A stretch of 64,000 nt of DNA from positions 278,958 to 342,957 of the forward strand of contig NZ_LNUP01000015.1 in assembly GCF_001512295.1 (NCBI RefSeq). The letters are read 5' to 3'. Numbering within the stretch: position 1 is the stretch's first letter; each line of letters begins with the position of its first letter. This document shows, in pieces, positions 29,647 to 38,765 of the stretch. Position numbers and translations under genes: made by a program. The notes beneath the pieces were generated by a model that saw only the letters and a program-made list of their open reading frames with translations, was not told where the DNA came from and did no database searches. Source of the stretch: Pseudomonas sp. EpS/L25 (lineage in GTDB: Bacteria > Pseudomonadota > Gammaproteobacteria > Pseudomonadales > Pseudomonadaceae).

Positions 29647-31136
29647 GTTCGACCGTCATCATCCTGGCCATCACCGTCGCCAGCTTCCTGCTGGGTTTCC
29701 TGCGCGACCTGCTGATCGCCCGCCAATTCGGCGTGAGCTGGGAGGCCGACCTCATCTTCGTCGCGCTGATCCTGCCGGTATTCTTCGAAAGCTTCTTCGG
29801 CCTCGCCCTGCGCGACGCCATGATTCCCTATCTACAGCGCATCCGTGACCGCTGCAACGCCCAGTACGAGCAGGTGGGGCGCTGGCTGTACTGGCGCATC
29901 GGCCTGTTCGGCCTCTTGCTGTCGGTGATCGGGGTGCTGGCCAGTCCCTGGCTGATGCACGCCCTGGCGCCTGGCTGGAGCGATGAGCAGGTCGAGGCGG
30001 GCAAGCTGGTGTTCGCCGTTGGCACCCTGCTGATCTGCGTACAGGCCATCCTCTATTGCCAGGGCGCACTGCTCAACCTGGATCGTATCTTCATCCTGCC
30101 GATGACCCGGACGCTGATGCTGAACCTCGGCGCCATCCTGGCCATCGTCACCCTGCAGCCGAGCGGCATCAGCCTGTTCATCGGCATGCTGCTGCCCCAG
30201 GTGCCGCTGATCGTCATCCAGCACCGGCGCCTGGGCTACCTCGGCCAGCGCTCGGTGGCGATGGAAAAGCCCGAGGGCAGCCCCTTCGCGCTGACCTTCG
30301 CCCCGGTACTGCTCGCCGCCGGTGCCCAGCAAGGCTGCATGCTGGCGGAGCGCTTCTTCGCCTCGCTGCTGGCTGAGGGCAACATCACCATGCTGTCCTT
30401 CTCCTATCGCATCGTCACCATCCCGCTCACGCTCTATGCGCTGTCGATCCTGGCGATGATCTTCCCCGAGCTGACCCGCAGCTGGAATGAGGGCAACACC
30501 GACAAGTACGGCGCGCTGATGCGCAAGGCGCTGCTGGGCACCCTGCTGTTCCTGGTGCCGGCAGCGGTGGTGCTGTTCGGCTACGCCGAGCCGGTGGTCA
30601 AGGTGTTGCTGGAGCGCGGTGCTTTCGGTGCCGAGCAGAGCGCGGCGACCGCCACCCTGGTGGTGGCCTACGCCCTGGGCCTGCCCTGGATGGGGCTGGC
30701 GTTGCTCTGGGGGCGAGCGCTGCTCTCGCAGCAGCGGGCACGAACCTTCCTCTACGCCACCTTGGCCAGTTCGCTGATCACCGTGGCCCTGGATGCCTGC
30801 CTCTACAAACCCTTCGGTGCCCAGGGCCTGGCCTATTCCTTCACTACCGGGGCCTTCCTGCAGGCGCTGTTCATGGCGCTGGCGCTGTATCGCCACTCCC
30901 TGGGCGGTCTGCATCTGACCCTGCTGTTGCGCTGGTTCGGCGCCGGCAGCGCGGTGGCCCTCTTGAGTCTCTGGTTGCCCAAGCCGGTCGGCCTGCTGGA
31001 GCTGATCGTCGGTATCGGCGTGGCCATGCTGGTATTCGTGCTGTTGCTGCTGGCTCTGGGTGAGCGCGATCTGTTCCGTCGTGCCTACTGGGCCCGGGGC
31101 GTCAGTGGACCGGAGGGTGCCGAGCCTTCCAGATAG
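29643..31136 (+). CDS. MurJ/MviN-like polytopic flippase
   Basis: A 497-residue protein with about 12-14 membrane helices and MurJ-family sequence: FLLGFLRDLLIARQFGVSWEADLIFVALILP at the N-terminus and later GAFGAEQSAATATLVVAYALGLPWMG. MOP-superfamily flippases move lipid-linked sugars across the inner membrane. It is shorter and less canonical than the housekeeping lipid II flippase. It also stands away from the usual murJ-ribF locus, so a role with another lipid-linked glycan is more likely. The start is GTG at 29643 because the N-terminus then begins directly with the first helix. No glycosyltransferase gene is adjacent. Confidence 0.8.
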   Translation: MSSTVIILAITVASFLLGFLRDLLIARQFGVSWEADLIFVALILPVFFESFFGLALRDAMIPYLQRIRDRCNAQYEQVGRWLYWRIGLFGLLLSVIGVLASPWLMHALAPGWSDEQVEAGKLVFAVGTLLICVQAILYCQGALLNLDRIFILPMTRTLMLNLGAILAIVTLQPSGISLFIGMLLPQVPLIVIQHRRLGYLGQRSVAMEKPEGSPFALTFAPVLLAAGAQQGCMLAERFFASLLAEGNITMLSFSYRIVTIPLTLYALSILAMIFPELTRSWNEGNTDKYGALMRKALLGTLLFLVPAAVVLFGYAEPVVKVLLERGAFGAEQSAATATLVVAYALGLPWMGLALLWGRALLSQQRARTFLYATLASSLITVALDACLYKPFGAQGLAYSFTTGAFLQALFMALALYRHSLGGLHLTLLLRWFGAGSAVALLSLWLPKPVGLLELIVGIGVAMLVFVLLLLALGERDLFRRAYWARGVSGPEGAEPSR

Positions 31137-31360
31137 ATGAGCTAAAAGTGGCGATCTGCAGCCATTGGTCGCTAAATGTCATGAAGTCTTGAATTTTTGA
31201 GGTGGCTTCGAGTCGCACGGAAAGAGTGATCCCAGTCAATAGAATTTCTGCTGGAAGCGTTGTTGTTCCATGTGCAAGAGATCGGACACGCAGTTGGGGT
31301 CGGCACTTCGCAAGGTGGCCTTGGTCGCCACCATCATTCTCTTAGAAAGGAATCGATCCT

Positions 31361-32626
31361 ATGTCCTCCCCTACACCCGTCACCCGCATCGGTATCGTCG
31401 GTACCGGCATGATTTCTCGCTGCCTCGCGCGTCTGATCAGCCGTCACTACGACGACATGACCGTCACCCGCGTCCTGACCCGCCGCCCTATCGCCACGGT
31501 CACCGACTATCCGTTGCCCGAGGCGCTGACCCTGTCGGTGAACGAACTCATCGACCAGTGCGACCTGTTGGTGGAGTGCAGTGGCGACCCCTACCACGGC
31601 ACCGAGATCATCGAGCGCGCCTTCGAGGCTGGCATCAAGGTGGTCACCATCAATGCCGAGCTGCAGGTGACGACGGGCTCCTACCTGGCGGGCAAGGGCT
31701 TCCTCACCGAGGCCGAGGGCGACCAACCCGGTTCGCTGGCCGCACTGCACGAGGAAGCGGTGCAGATGGGCTTCAAGCCGCTGGTGTACGGCAACATGAA
31801 GGGCTACCTTAACCATAATCCGACCCCGGAAGACATGGCCTACTGGTCCGCGCGCCAGGGCACCAGCGTCGACCAGACCACCTCCTTCACCGACGGCACC
31901 AAGGTGCAGATCGAGCAGGTGGTGGTGGGCAACCACTATGGCGCGACCATCACCCGCCAGGGCCTGGAAGGACTGAACTCGACCAACCTGCAGGACAGTG
32001 CGAACATCCTCGCGCAGATGGCCGAGCAACTGGGCAAGCCCATCGTCGACTACGTGATCCCGAGCGGCTACTCCGCGGGTGGCGTCTTCGTCGTCGGTCG
32101 CCATGACGAGGACCAGGCCGGCGCCATCGAATACTTCAAGCTGGGCAAGGGGCCGTACTATGTCTTGGTACGCCCCTTCCACCTGTGCTCCCTGGAAGTC
32201 GGCAAGACCCTGCGCCGCGTCATCGCCGGCGGCAAGGTCCTGCTCAACAACTCGCCCACGCCGACCCTGAGCGTGGCGGCGATCATGAAGAAGCCCATGG
32301 CCGTGGGCGAGGTCATCGAGCGCGGTATCGGTGGCTACAGCGTGCGCGGCGAAGCGGTGAAGATCGCCGAGTGCCCGGACCACCTGCCGATCGGCCTGCT
32401 CAAGCACAGCGTGCTCAAGCGGGCGATGGAGCCTGGGCAGATCGTCACCTTCGACGACGTCGAGCTGACGCCCAGCCGCGCCCTGGATATCGTGCTGCAA
32501 CAGCATCGCGAGGCGATCCACCGGCAGGTGCTGGAAACCCAGCTTGGCGAGCCGGCCTGGAGCGCCGTGGCTGGTCTGGCCTCGGCCGCCGCTCTGCCCA
32601 AGGTGGCTGGCTCGGTGCTGTCCTGA
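31361..32626 (+). CDS. NAD(P)-binding oxidoreductase with C-terminal SAF domain
   Basis: A 421-residue protein. It has an N-terminal Rossmann fold (RIGIVGTGMISRCLARLISRHY), a homoserine-dehydrogenase-like middle region (DLLVECSGDPYHGTEIIERAFEAGIKVVTINAELQ; KPLVYGNMKGYLNHNPTPEDM) and a C-terminal SAF-type domain (about residues 330-400, MAVGEVIERGIGGYSV...VLKRAMEPGQIVTFDDVEL). Such proteins are often annotated as homoserine-dehydrogenase-like or SAF-domain proteins and probably act on sugar acids or polysaccharide precursors. AGAAAGGA lies ahead of the ATG. The substrate is unknown to me. It follows the MurJ-like gene by 224 bp and may share a surface-glycan role. Confidence 0.8.
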   Translation: MSSPTPVTRIGIVGTGMISRCLARLISRHYDDMTVTRVLTRRPIATVTDYPLPEALTLSVNELIDQCDLLVECSGDPYHGTEIIERAFEAGIKVVTINAELQVTTGSYLAGKGFLTEAEGDQPGSLAALHEEAVQMGFKPLVYGNMKGYLNHNPTPEDMAYWSARQGTSVDQTTSFTDGTKVQIEQVVVGNHYGATITRQGLEGLNSTNLQDSANILAQMAEQLGKPIVDYVIPSGYSAGGVFVVGRHDEDQAGAIEYFKLGKGPYYVLVRPFHLCSLEVGKTLRRVIAGGKVLLNNSPTPTLSVAAIMKKPMAVGEVIERGIGGYSVRGEAVKIAECPDHLPIGLLKHSVLKRAMEPGQIVTFDDVELTPSRALDIVLQQHREAIHRQVLETQLGEPAWSAVAGLASAAALPKVAGSVLS

Positions 32627-32647
32627 GTCACGCGGTGCAGTGAAACG

Positions 32648-32673
32648 AAGAAGGGGCCGCTCGGCCCCTTCTT
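32648..32673. terminator. Bidirectional terminator between convergent genes
   Basis: AAGAAGGGGCC (32648-32658) pairs with GGCCCCTTCTT (32663-32673) over a 4-base loop, with A/T runs on both sides. It lies between the SAF-domain oxidoreductase and the HAD phosphatase stops. Confidence 0.88.
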
Positions 32674-33366
32674 TCATTGGGCGCTGTTGGCCGCCTCCCG
32701 CAGGCGCTCCACCGTGGCGGGTAGCTCGTCCATGTGGGCGATCAGCGCGGTCACTCCCAGCTTGGTCAAGGTCTCGCCGTGGGTCGGCGGGATATGGCTG
32801 GCACCGGTGAAGCCGATGACCCGCATCCCGGCGGCCAGGGCCGCGCGTACGCCGGTGGCGCTGTCTTCGATCACCAGGCAGCGCTCCGGTGTGACGCCCA
32901 TCGTCCTGGCGGCGAGCAGGTAGACGTCGGGCGCCGGCTTGGGGCGCTCGACCATGTCGGCACTGAAGATATGCCCTGCCACCCGTTCGACCAGGCCGGC
33001 CCGGCGCACCGAGGCCTCGACGCTGTGCCTGAGGCTGTTGGAGGCTACCGCCAGCGGCAGATCGATGCTTTCCAGGGCGCGCTTCACCCCGGGGATGGGT
33101 TCGACACTGGTGGCGATGAGGGTTTCGGCCTGGGCGCGCAGCTCGCTGAACAACTGCGGTGGCAGGGTGATGCCGAAGCGTTGCTCGACCCGGTTGAAGA
33201 TGTCGCGGGTGGTCAGGCCGAAGGTGCCGTGCAGCAGGGCTTGCAGTTCGGCACGGGGCGCATGGGCGGCGAGGCCGTCGAGAACGACGCGCTCGGCGAG
33301 GATTTCGCTGTCGACCAGTACGCCATCGCAGTCGCTGATCAGCAGTTCCACAGGGGTGACAATCAT
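32674..33366 (-). CDS. HAD-superfamily phosphatase (beta-phosphoglucomutase-like)
   Basis: A 230-residue protein with the HAD motifs in order: ISDCDGVLVDSE (motif I, nucleophile aspartate, about residues 10-21), LAVASNSLRHS (motif II), RPKPAPDVYLLAA (motif III lysine) and LVIEDSATGVRAALAAGM (motif IV). A helical cap separates motifs I and II. It belongs to the beta-phosphoglucomutase/YieH-type subfamily of sugar-phosphate and nucleotide phosphatases. The substrate is not predictable. Confidence 0.9.
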   Translation of the reverse strand: MIVTPVELLISDCDGVLVDSEILAERVVLDGLAAHAPRAELQALLHGTFGLTTRDIFNRVEQRFGITLPPQLFSELRAQAETLIATSVEPIPGVKRALESIDLPLAVASNSLRHSVEASVRRAGLVERVAGHIFSADMVERPKPAPDVYLLAARTMGVTPERCLVIEDSATGVRAALAAGMRVIGFTGASHIPPTHGETLTKLGVTALIAHMDELPATVERLREAANSAQ

Positions 33367-33779
33367 CGGTATTCCTTGCAGGGGGATTTCAGGATCTGGG
33401 CAGCGAGTCCCGCGTCGCTCGCCAGGGTGGTTAGGACTGTTGGAAAGGAGCCGTTTCGCTGGCCGCGGCGGGTGTGTCCAACCGGTCGAAAACGGGCCCG
33501 GCAGTACCTTTCAGCGGGGTCGGCGGGGCCTGCCAGCCAAAACGAATTCGCCCCCTGGAGGGTAATCGCTTTCCAGAAAAATATGGCGTAGAGTTCGAGA
33601 ACTGTGTTTGCTTGGGTCGCCGTCGATCGTGACCTGAGGCGGTAGGATCCATGTCCACCCCTTGCTGCTCGATTCTTGTTACTCCTTGCAACTCAGTCCC
33701 AGGCGCATGGTCTATGCAACGCACTGCCGCGCCAGCACCTGTCATAACAAACCCGTTATTCCAAGGAGCAACACCCGTC
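33367..33779. other. Divergent promoter and leader region of the cold-shock gene
   Basis: About 410 bp without a credible gene. The 3' part probably encodes a long untranslated leader for the cold-shock gene, as is usual for csp messages. No specific element could be assigned. Confidence 0.5.
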
Positions 33780-33989
33780 ATGTCGAATCGTCAGAACGGC
33801 ACCGTCAAATGGTTCAACGAAACCAAAGGCTACGGCTTCATCACTCCCGAGAGCGGTCCGGACGTGTTCGTGCACTTCCGCGCGATCGAAGGCAAAGGTT
33901 TCAAGACCCTGGCTGAAGGCCAGAAGGTCAGCTTCGAAGTCGTGCAAGGCCAGAAGGGCATGCAGGCAGAGCACGTACAGGTCATCTGA
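33780..33989 (+). CDS. Cold-shock-domain protein (CspA family)
   Basis: A 69-residue single cold-shock domain with both RNA-binding motifs: RNP1 (KGYGFITPE) and RNP2 (DVFVHFRAI). Such proteins bind single-stranded RNA/DNA and act as RNA chaperones. ATG at 33780 follows AAGGAG and matches the family start ([21 protein letters not shown]). A longer in-frame reading from 33651 is not protein-like. A terminator follows within 25 bp. Confidence 0.96.
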   Translation: MSNRQNGTVKWFNETKGYGFITPESGPDVFVHFRAIEGKGFKTLAEGQKVSFEVVQGQKGMQAEHVQVI

Positions 33990-34012
33990 CACCTGGCGTC
34001 GCCCGAAGCTCA

Positions 34013-34043
34013 TGAAAAACCCCGGCCAGGCCGGGGTTTTTCA
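34013..34043. terminator. Bidirectional intrinsic terminator
   Basis: TGAAAAACCCCGG (34013-34025) pairs with CCGGGGTTTTTCA (34031-34043). It ends the cold-shock transcript and serves the convergent MFS gene. Confidence 0.9.
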
Positions 34044-34086
34044 TTTCCGGCGCCCGAGACGGTCCTCCCAGGCACCTTGCCGCTCG

Positions 34087-35520
34087 TCACTCCACGTTCT
34101 GGGCGCTCTTCTCGGGCTCCGTGGCCAGGGGCTTGATCCGGCGACCGGTTTCCCGCGAGGCCTGCAGGAAGATCCCGGCGGCCAGCATCGACAGCACACC
34201 GACGCTGATGAAGGTGGCGCGGAAGGCGGAGAGCACCTCGGCGTCGCCGTAGTCGTCCTGGAAACCGCCCAGCAGTGCCGCGGCGCAGGCCACCCCGAAG
34301 CTCATGGCCAGTTGCATCACCACCGACAGCAGGCTGTTGCCGCTGGCCGCCTGCTGGTCATGCAGGTCGATGAGAGTGATGGTGTTCATGGCGGTGAACT
34401 GCAGGGAATTCACCGCGCCGAGGATGCCCAGGTGAATGAGCAGCCAGACGAAGGGCGTGGAAGGGCCGAGCAGGGCGAGGCTGGCGATCAGGCAGCCCAG
34501 CAGCAGGGTGTTGCCGACCAGCAGACGGCGATAGCCGAGGCGCCCGATCAGCGGGCCGGCGATGGGCTTGGCCAGCATCGCCGACAGCGCCAGGGGCATC
34601 ATCAGCAGGCCGGCCTGGGCGGGTGGATAGCCCAGCCCCACCTGGAACAGCAGCGGGATGAGAAAGGGCAGGGCGCCGCTGCCGAGGCGAGCGAAGAGGT
34701 TGCCAAAAATGCCCACCGCGAAGCTGCGGATGCGGAACAGGTCGGGTGAGAACAGCGGCTGGTCGTGGTGCAGGGCGCGTAGCCAGTAGGCGACCATGCA
34801 GGCCATGCCACCCATCAGCAGCAGCACCACCCGTACGTGGGGCAGGTGCAGTTCGCCGAGGCCTTCCAGAGCGACGCTGATCAGGATCATGGCGCTGCCG
34901 AACAGCAGGAAGCCCAGGCCGTCGAAGCGCTGCGGCAGCGGGCTGTGCAGATCGGGCAGCAGCCGGCGGGTCGCCAGGCAGCCGAGGATCCCTACCGGCA
35001 GGTTGATCAGGAAGATCCAGTGCCAGGACACGGCCTCCACCAGCCAGCCGCCCAGCGCCGGGCCGGCCAGGGGGCCGATGAGGCCGGGAATGGTGATGAA
35101 GCTGAGGACGCGCACCAGCTCGCTGCGCGGATAGACCCGCAGGATCACCAGGCGTCCCACCGGTAGCATCAGCGAACCGCCCAGGCCCTGGATGACGCGC
35201 GCGGCGATCAGCAGGTTGAGGCTGGGGGCCAGGGCACAGAGCAGCGAGCCGAAGGTGAAGAGGGCGATGGCGGTGAAGAAGGTACGGCGACTGCCGAAGC
35301 GGTCGGAGATCCAGCCCGAGGCCGGGATCAGCAGCGCCACGGTGAGCAGGTAGGCGATCACCACCCCCTGCATGCGCAGGGGATTCTCGCCGAGGTCGGC
35401 GGCCATGCGCGGCAGGGCGGTGTTGACGATGGTCGCATCCAGCGACTGCATGAAGAAGGCGACGGCGATCAGCCAGGGGAGCCAGCGGGCGGTGGTGGAA
35501 TCCAGGGTCGGGGTGGGCAT
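34087..35520 (-). CDS. DHA2-family MFS drug:proton antiporter (MdtD/EmrB-like)
   Basis: A 477-residue protein with about 14 membrane helices. Family motifs are QSLDATIVNTALPRMAADLG in the first helix (motif D1), GWISDRFGSRRTFFTAIALF (motif A) and FITIPGLIGPLAGPALGGWL (motif C of drug antiporters). It is a single-component inner-membrane exporter; no membrane-fusion protein or outer-membrane factor is adjacent. Closest in build to MdtD. Substrates are unknown. Confidence 0.9.
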   Translation of the reverse strand: MPTPTLDSTTARWLPWLIAVAFFMQSLDATIVNTALPRMAADLGENPLRMQGVVIAYLLTVALLIPASGWISDRFGSRRTFFTAIALFTFGSLLCALAPSLNLLIAARVIQGLGGSLMLPVGRLVILRVYPRSELVRVLSFITIPGLIGPLAGPALGGWLVEAVSWHWIFLINLPVGILGCLATRRLLPDLHSPLPQRFDGLGFLLFGSAMILISVALEGLGELHLPHVRVVLLLMGGMACMVAYWLRALHHDQPLFSPDLFRIRSFAVGIFGNLFARLGSGALPFLIPLLFQVGLGYPPAQAGLLMMPLALSAMLAKPIAGPLIGRLGYRRLLVGNTLLLGCLIASLALLGPSTPFVWLLIHLGILGAVNSLQFTAMNTITLIDLHDQQAASGNSLLSVVMQLAMSFGVACAAALLGGFQDDYGDAEVLSAFRATFISVGVLSMLAAGIFLQASRETGRRIKPLATEPEKSAQNVE

Positions 35521-35595
35521 GGTGGGTCCTTGTCGAGACGTCCGACTACCCGCACTCTGACTGCCGGCGGGCGCCAGGGTGCCCCGCGCCGACCG

Positions 35596-36480
35596 TCATT
35601 TCGCGGACTGTAGCAGCGCCTCGATCCGCTGGTCCTTTTCGGCCCAGAGCTGGCTGACCCACTGCTGGAAGTCCGCCCGGAAGGCGGCGTCTTCGCTGTA
35701 GTCTCCCGCCCAGCGCGCGGGCTCCAGCGGTCGCGCGCGGATGTCGATGATAACGCGTTTCACCCGTCCGCAGATCAGGTCCCAGAAGCCGGGAACGCGG
35801 CCATCGGGATAGACCAGGGTGACGTCCAGCAGGGTGTCCAGCTGGTCGCCCATGGCGGCGAGGACGAAGGCCATGCCGCCGGCCTTGGGCTTGAGCAGGT
35901 GGCGATACGGCGAACCTTGCTCGGCATGCTTGGCGGCGGTGAAGCGGGTGCCTTCCAGGTAGTTGACGATGGTCACCGGCTGGCGGCGGAATTTCTCGCA
36001 GGCGCGCCGGGTGATGGCGAGGTCCGTGCCCTTGAGTTCCGGTCGGCGGGCGAGCTGTGCCTTGGTGTATCTCTTCATGAAGGGGTAGTCCAGCCCCCAC
36101 CAGGCGAGCCCCAGGAAGGGTACCCAGATCAGCTCCTTCTTCAGGAAGAACTTGAAATAGGGCACCTTGCGATTGAAGGTCTCGATCAGCGCGGGGATGT
36201 CCACCCAGGACTGGTGGTTGCAGATCACCAGGTAGGAGCGCTCCCGGCGCAGCACCTCGGCACCGCGAATGTCCCAGACGGTCGGCGTCAGGCGGGCGAA
36301 GATCAGCTTGTTGATCTCCGCCCAGCGCTCGGCGATGTTCATCACCAGCCGTGAGCAGAGATCGCGCAGCGGCGTGATGGGCAGCAGCTTGATCAGCGCG
36401 AACAGCATCAACGGACCGATGAGGACGAGAGTGTTGAGCAGGAGCAGGAGGGAGACGGTGATACCGGTGAGGAAGTGCAT
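35596..36480 (-). CDS. PlsC-type acyltransferase (YihG-like)
   Basis: A 294-residue membrane-bound acyltransferase. An N-terminal membrane segment (LLLLLNTLVLIGPLMLFALIKLL) is followed by the acyltransferase motif NHQSWVDIPAL (H-x4-D, about residues 88-98), a KKELIWVPFLG block and the substrate motif YLEGTRF. Proteins of this length and order resemble E. coli YihG, a 1-acyl-glycerol-3-phosphate acyltransferase homologue. It probably remodels membrane phospholipids. Confidence 0.9.
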   Translation of the reverse strand: MHFLTGITVSLLLLLNTLVLIGPLMLFALIKLLPITPLRDLCSRLVMNIAERWAEINKLIFARLTPTVWDIRGAEVLRRERSYLVICNHQSWVDIPALIETFNRKVPYFKFFLKKELIWVPFLGLAWWGLDYPFMKRYTKAQLARRPELKGTDLAITRRACEKFRRQPVTIVNYLEGTRFTAAKHAEQGSPYRHLLKPKAGGMAFVLAAMGDQLDTLLDVTLVYPDGRVPGFWDLICGRVKRVIIDIRARPLEPARWAGDYSEDAAFRADFQQWVSQLWAEKDQRIEALLQSAK

Positions 36481-36587
36481 GAAGGCTCTCGTCTAGAACT
36501 TGGGGCGATAGTCTTTAGCGTGACATGACGTTTTGCCATTATCGCACCGACGGGTGGCTACTGCCTGGACGCTGCGAAGTGAACGCC

Positions 36588-37856
36588 ATGCTGAAAAAGA
36601 TTACCAGTGACCAGGTTTGCCTCGGGATGTACATCCATGGCTTCGAAGGAAGTTGGATCGACCATCCGTTCTGGAAGGCCCGCTTCCTGCTGCAGAACCC
36701 CCGCGACCTGGGCAAGATCCGTGACAGCGCGGTGACGGCGGTCTGGATCGACAGCAGCAAGGGCCTCGATTGCCGCGCGGCAGCGCCTGCCGTGGCGAGT
36801 GAGTCCCCCGCCTCGTCGGCGGCGACGCCCGCCATGAGCCCGGCCGTGGTCGCGGCCGCTCCAGTCGCCGCCCCCGTTGCCGTAGCGCCCTCCGTCAAGG
36901 CACCCGCCGCGGTCCGCCTGGGCAGTTGCCAGCAAGAGCTGGCCCAGGCCGCCGAGGTCAGTACCCACGCCAAGTACCAGGTGGCGCGCCTGTTCCAGGA
37001 TGCCCGGCTGGGCAAGGCCATCGACCTGGGCGAGATGGATGCGGTGGTCGAGCAGATCTCGGCGTCCGTCCTGCGACATCCCTCGGCGATGATCAGCCTC
37101 ACGCGGTTGCGCACGGCGGATGAATACACCTACATCCATTCGGTCTCGGTGTGTGCGCTGATGACCGCGGTGGCCCGGCAGATGGAGCTGTCCACCGCCG
37201 AGGTGCAGGCCGCGGGCACCGCGGGCCTGTTGCACGACGTGGGCAAGCTGCTGACGCCGCCCGAGGTGCTCAACAAGCCGGGCCGGCTGACCGACGAGGA
37301 ATTCTCCGTGATGAAGCGCCATCCCGAGCAGGGCGTCGCCCTGCTGCAGGAGTGGCAGGCCTCGGCGGAGACCATCGACGTCTGCCGGCACCATCACGAG
37401 AAGTTCGATGGCAGCGGCTATCCCGATGGCCTGGCTGGCACCCAGATCAGCCTGCTCTCGCGGATCGCGGCGGTGTGCGACGTCTACGACGCCATCTCCT
37501 CGACCCGTCCCTACAAGACGGCCTGGAGTCCCGCCGAGTCGATCAGGCGCATGGCGGAATGGACGGGGCATTTCGATCCCCAGGTGTTCCAGGCCTTCGT
37601 CAAGACTCTGGGGATCTATCCGATCGGCTCCCTGGTGCGCCTGAGCACCGAGCAGCTGGCGGTGGTCGTCGATCAGCATCCGGACAATCTGCTGACGCCC
37701 AAGGTGCGGGTGTTCTTCTCCTCCCGCTCGCGGACGCCGCTGCCGCAGCGTCTGCTGGATCTCTCCCGGGCGCCGGCGGGTGAACGCATCCTGCGCCGGG
37801 AGCTGCCCGAGGAGTGGGGCTTTCGCAATCTGGAGCGCCTCTGGCAACAGGCCTAG
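36588..37856 (+). CDS. HD-GYP domain protein, probable cyclic di-GMP phosphodiesterase
   Basis: A 422-residue cytosolic protein. An N-terminal DUF3391-like region (KKITSDQVCLGMYIHGFEGSWIDHPFW) is followed by an Ala/Pro/Val-rich linker (about residues 45-95) and an HD-GYP domain (about 130-320). The domain has LLHDVGKLLTPPEVLNKPG, MKRHPEQGV and RHHHEKFDGSGYPDGLAGTQI, so the HD, HH and GYP signatures are intact. It should hydrolyse c-di-GMP to pGpG/GMP. The ATG at 36588 fits the DUF3391 N-terminus (MLKKI); an in-frame ATG at 36525 is less likely. Confidence 0.92.
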   Translation: MLKKITSDQVCLGMYIHGFEGSWIDHPFWKARFLLQNPRDLGKIRDSAVTAVWIDSSKGLDCRAAAPAVASESPASSAATPAMSPAVVAAAPVAAPVAVAPSVKAPAAVRLGSCQQELAQAAEVSTHAKYQVARLFQDARLGKAIDLGEMDAVVEQISASVLRHPSAMISLTRLRTADEYTYIHSVSVCALMTAVARQMELSTAEVQAAGTAGLLHDVGKLLTPPEVLNKPGRLTDEEFSVMKRHPEQGVALLQEWQASAETIDVCRHHHEKFDGSGYPDGLAGTQISLLSRIAAVCDVYDAISSTRPYKTAWSPAESIRRMAEWTGHFDPQVFQAFVKTLGIYPIGSLVRLSTEQLAVVVDQHPDNLLTPKVRVFFSSRSRTPLPQRLLDLSRAPAGERILRRELPEEWGFRNLERLWQQA

Positions 37857-37857
37857 C

Positions 37858-38014
37858 GTGGTGTTTCAGACGTCCGCGCAAGAATGGGCGAGTGATTTTC
37901 TGACATTAGGCTAGGCGCCGCGACGAGTCATAGGAGGGCTATGGCGAGGAGTGGCAACGACGCCTAAGCCAAAAAGCGCCGCCAACATCGTGTAGTTAAC
38001 TTCTGAAACACCAC
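37858..38014. mobile_element. MITE-like element with 13-bp terminal inverted repeats
   Basis: GTGGTGTTTCAGA (37858-37870) and TCTGAAACACCAC (38002-38014) are perfect inverted ends of a 157-bp segment with no gene. It starts one base after the HD-GYP stop codon and ends 12 bp before the glutathione S-transferase stop. The inside contains several GGCG/CGCC-rich stretches. The structure fits a non-autonomous miniature element, or an unusually long convergent terminator. No flanking target duplication is obvious. Confidence 0.55.
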
Positions 38015-38026
38015 ACCAGCACCCTC

Positions 38027-38641
38027 TCAGGGGCGGGTAGCCTGCAGCGACGGCCGGTCGCCGTTGCGCGCGTACCAGGCGGCGATGCGCGGACAGTCGC
38101 TGCGCCAGGCCCAGGTGGGAATGCGGAAGTCCAGGTAGCCGAGCAGGCAGGCCATGCCGATGCCGGCGACGTCGAACTCGCCTTCCAGCTCGTCGATCGC
38201 ACCTCGCTCGAAGTAGTCCAGGGCGCGGGCGATCTTTTCCTGCTGGTTGTCCAGCCAGAGTTTCCATTGCATGCCCGGCGGGCGCATGAAGCTTTCGTAG
38301 CGGATCTGCACGGCGGCTTCCATCATGGCGTCGCACAGCGAGGCCAGGGTCAGCCGGCGCCAGCGTTCGGGGCCTTCGCGGGGAATCAGGGGCGCCCGCT
38401 CATGCAGGGTATCCAGGTAGTCGAGGATGACCCGACTGTCGTGCAGGCAGGTGCCGTCGGCCAGGCGCAGGGCGGGGATCTTGCCGGCGGGATTGGTATC
38501 TATGACGTCCCTATTGGGGTTGAGGGGCGTCTGCTGGACGATTTCCACCTCGACCTGCTCGATCAGATCCGTCTCGTGGAGCATGACCACGACTTTGCGA
38601 CCGAAGGGCGAGGCGGGGGTGTGGTACAGGATCATGGACAT
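38027..38641 (-). CDS. Glutathione S-transferase family protein
   Basis: A 204-residue protein. It has an N-terminal thioredoxin-like domain (MILYHTPASPFGRKVVVMLHETDL; SPFGRK holds the likely catalytic serine) with the glutathione-binding NPAGKIPALRLADGTCLHDSRVI, and a helical C-terminal domain. The ATG at 38641 follows GGAGAG; an ATG two codons later is an alternative. It probably conjugates or reduces electrophiles with glutathione. The substrate is unknown. Confidence 0.9.
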   Translation of the reverse strand: MSMILYHTPASPFGRKVVVMLHETDLIEQVEVEIVQQTPLNPNRDVIDTNPAGKIPALRLADGTCLHDSRVILDYLDTLHERAPLIPREGPERWRRLTLASLCDAMMEAAVQIRYESFMRPPGMQWKLWLDNQQEKIARALDYFERGAIDELEGEFDVAGIGMACLLGYLDFRIPTWAWRSDCPRIAAWYARNGDRPSLQATRP

Positions 38642-38765
38642 GGCCGGGCTCTCCAGATAGCGGGACTGCGCGTCGCCGATGGCGAATCCCGTCACTGTAA
38701 GCCTTTGACCGGTCTGGTTGAAAGCCGGCCTTGGTCTTAGCCGGTCGGCGGCCCGGTTATCACCT

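Noticed and set aside
36525..36587. Earlier start for the HD-GYP protein
   Set aside because: The added 21 residues are not part of the DUF3391 N-terminus; MLKKI at 36588 fits better.
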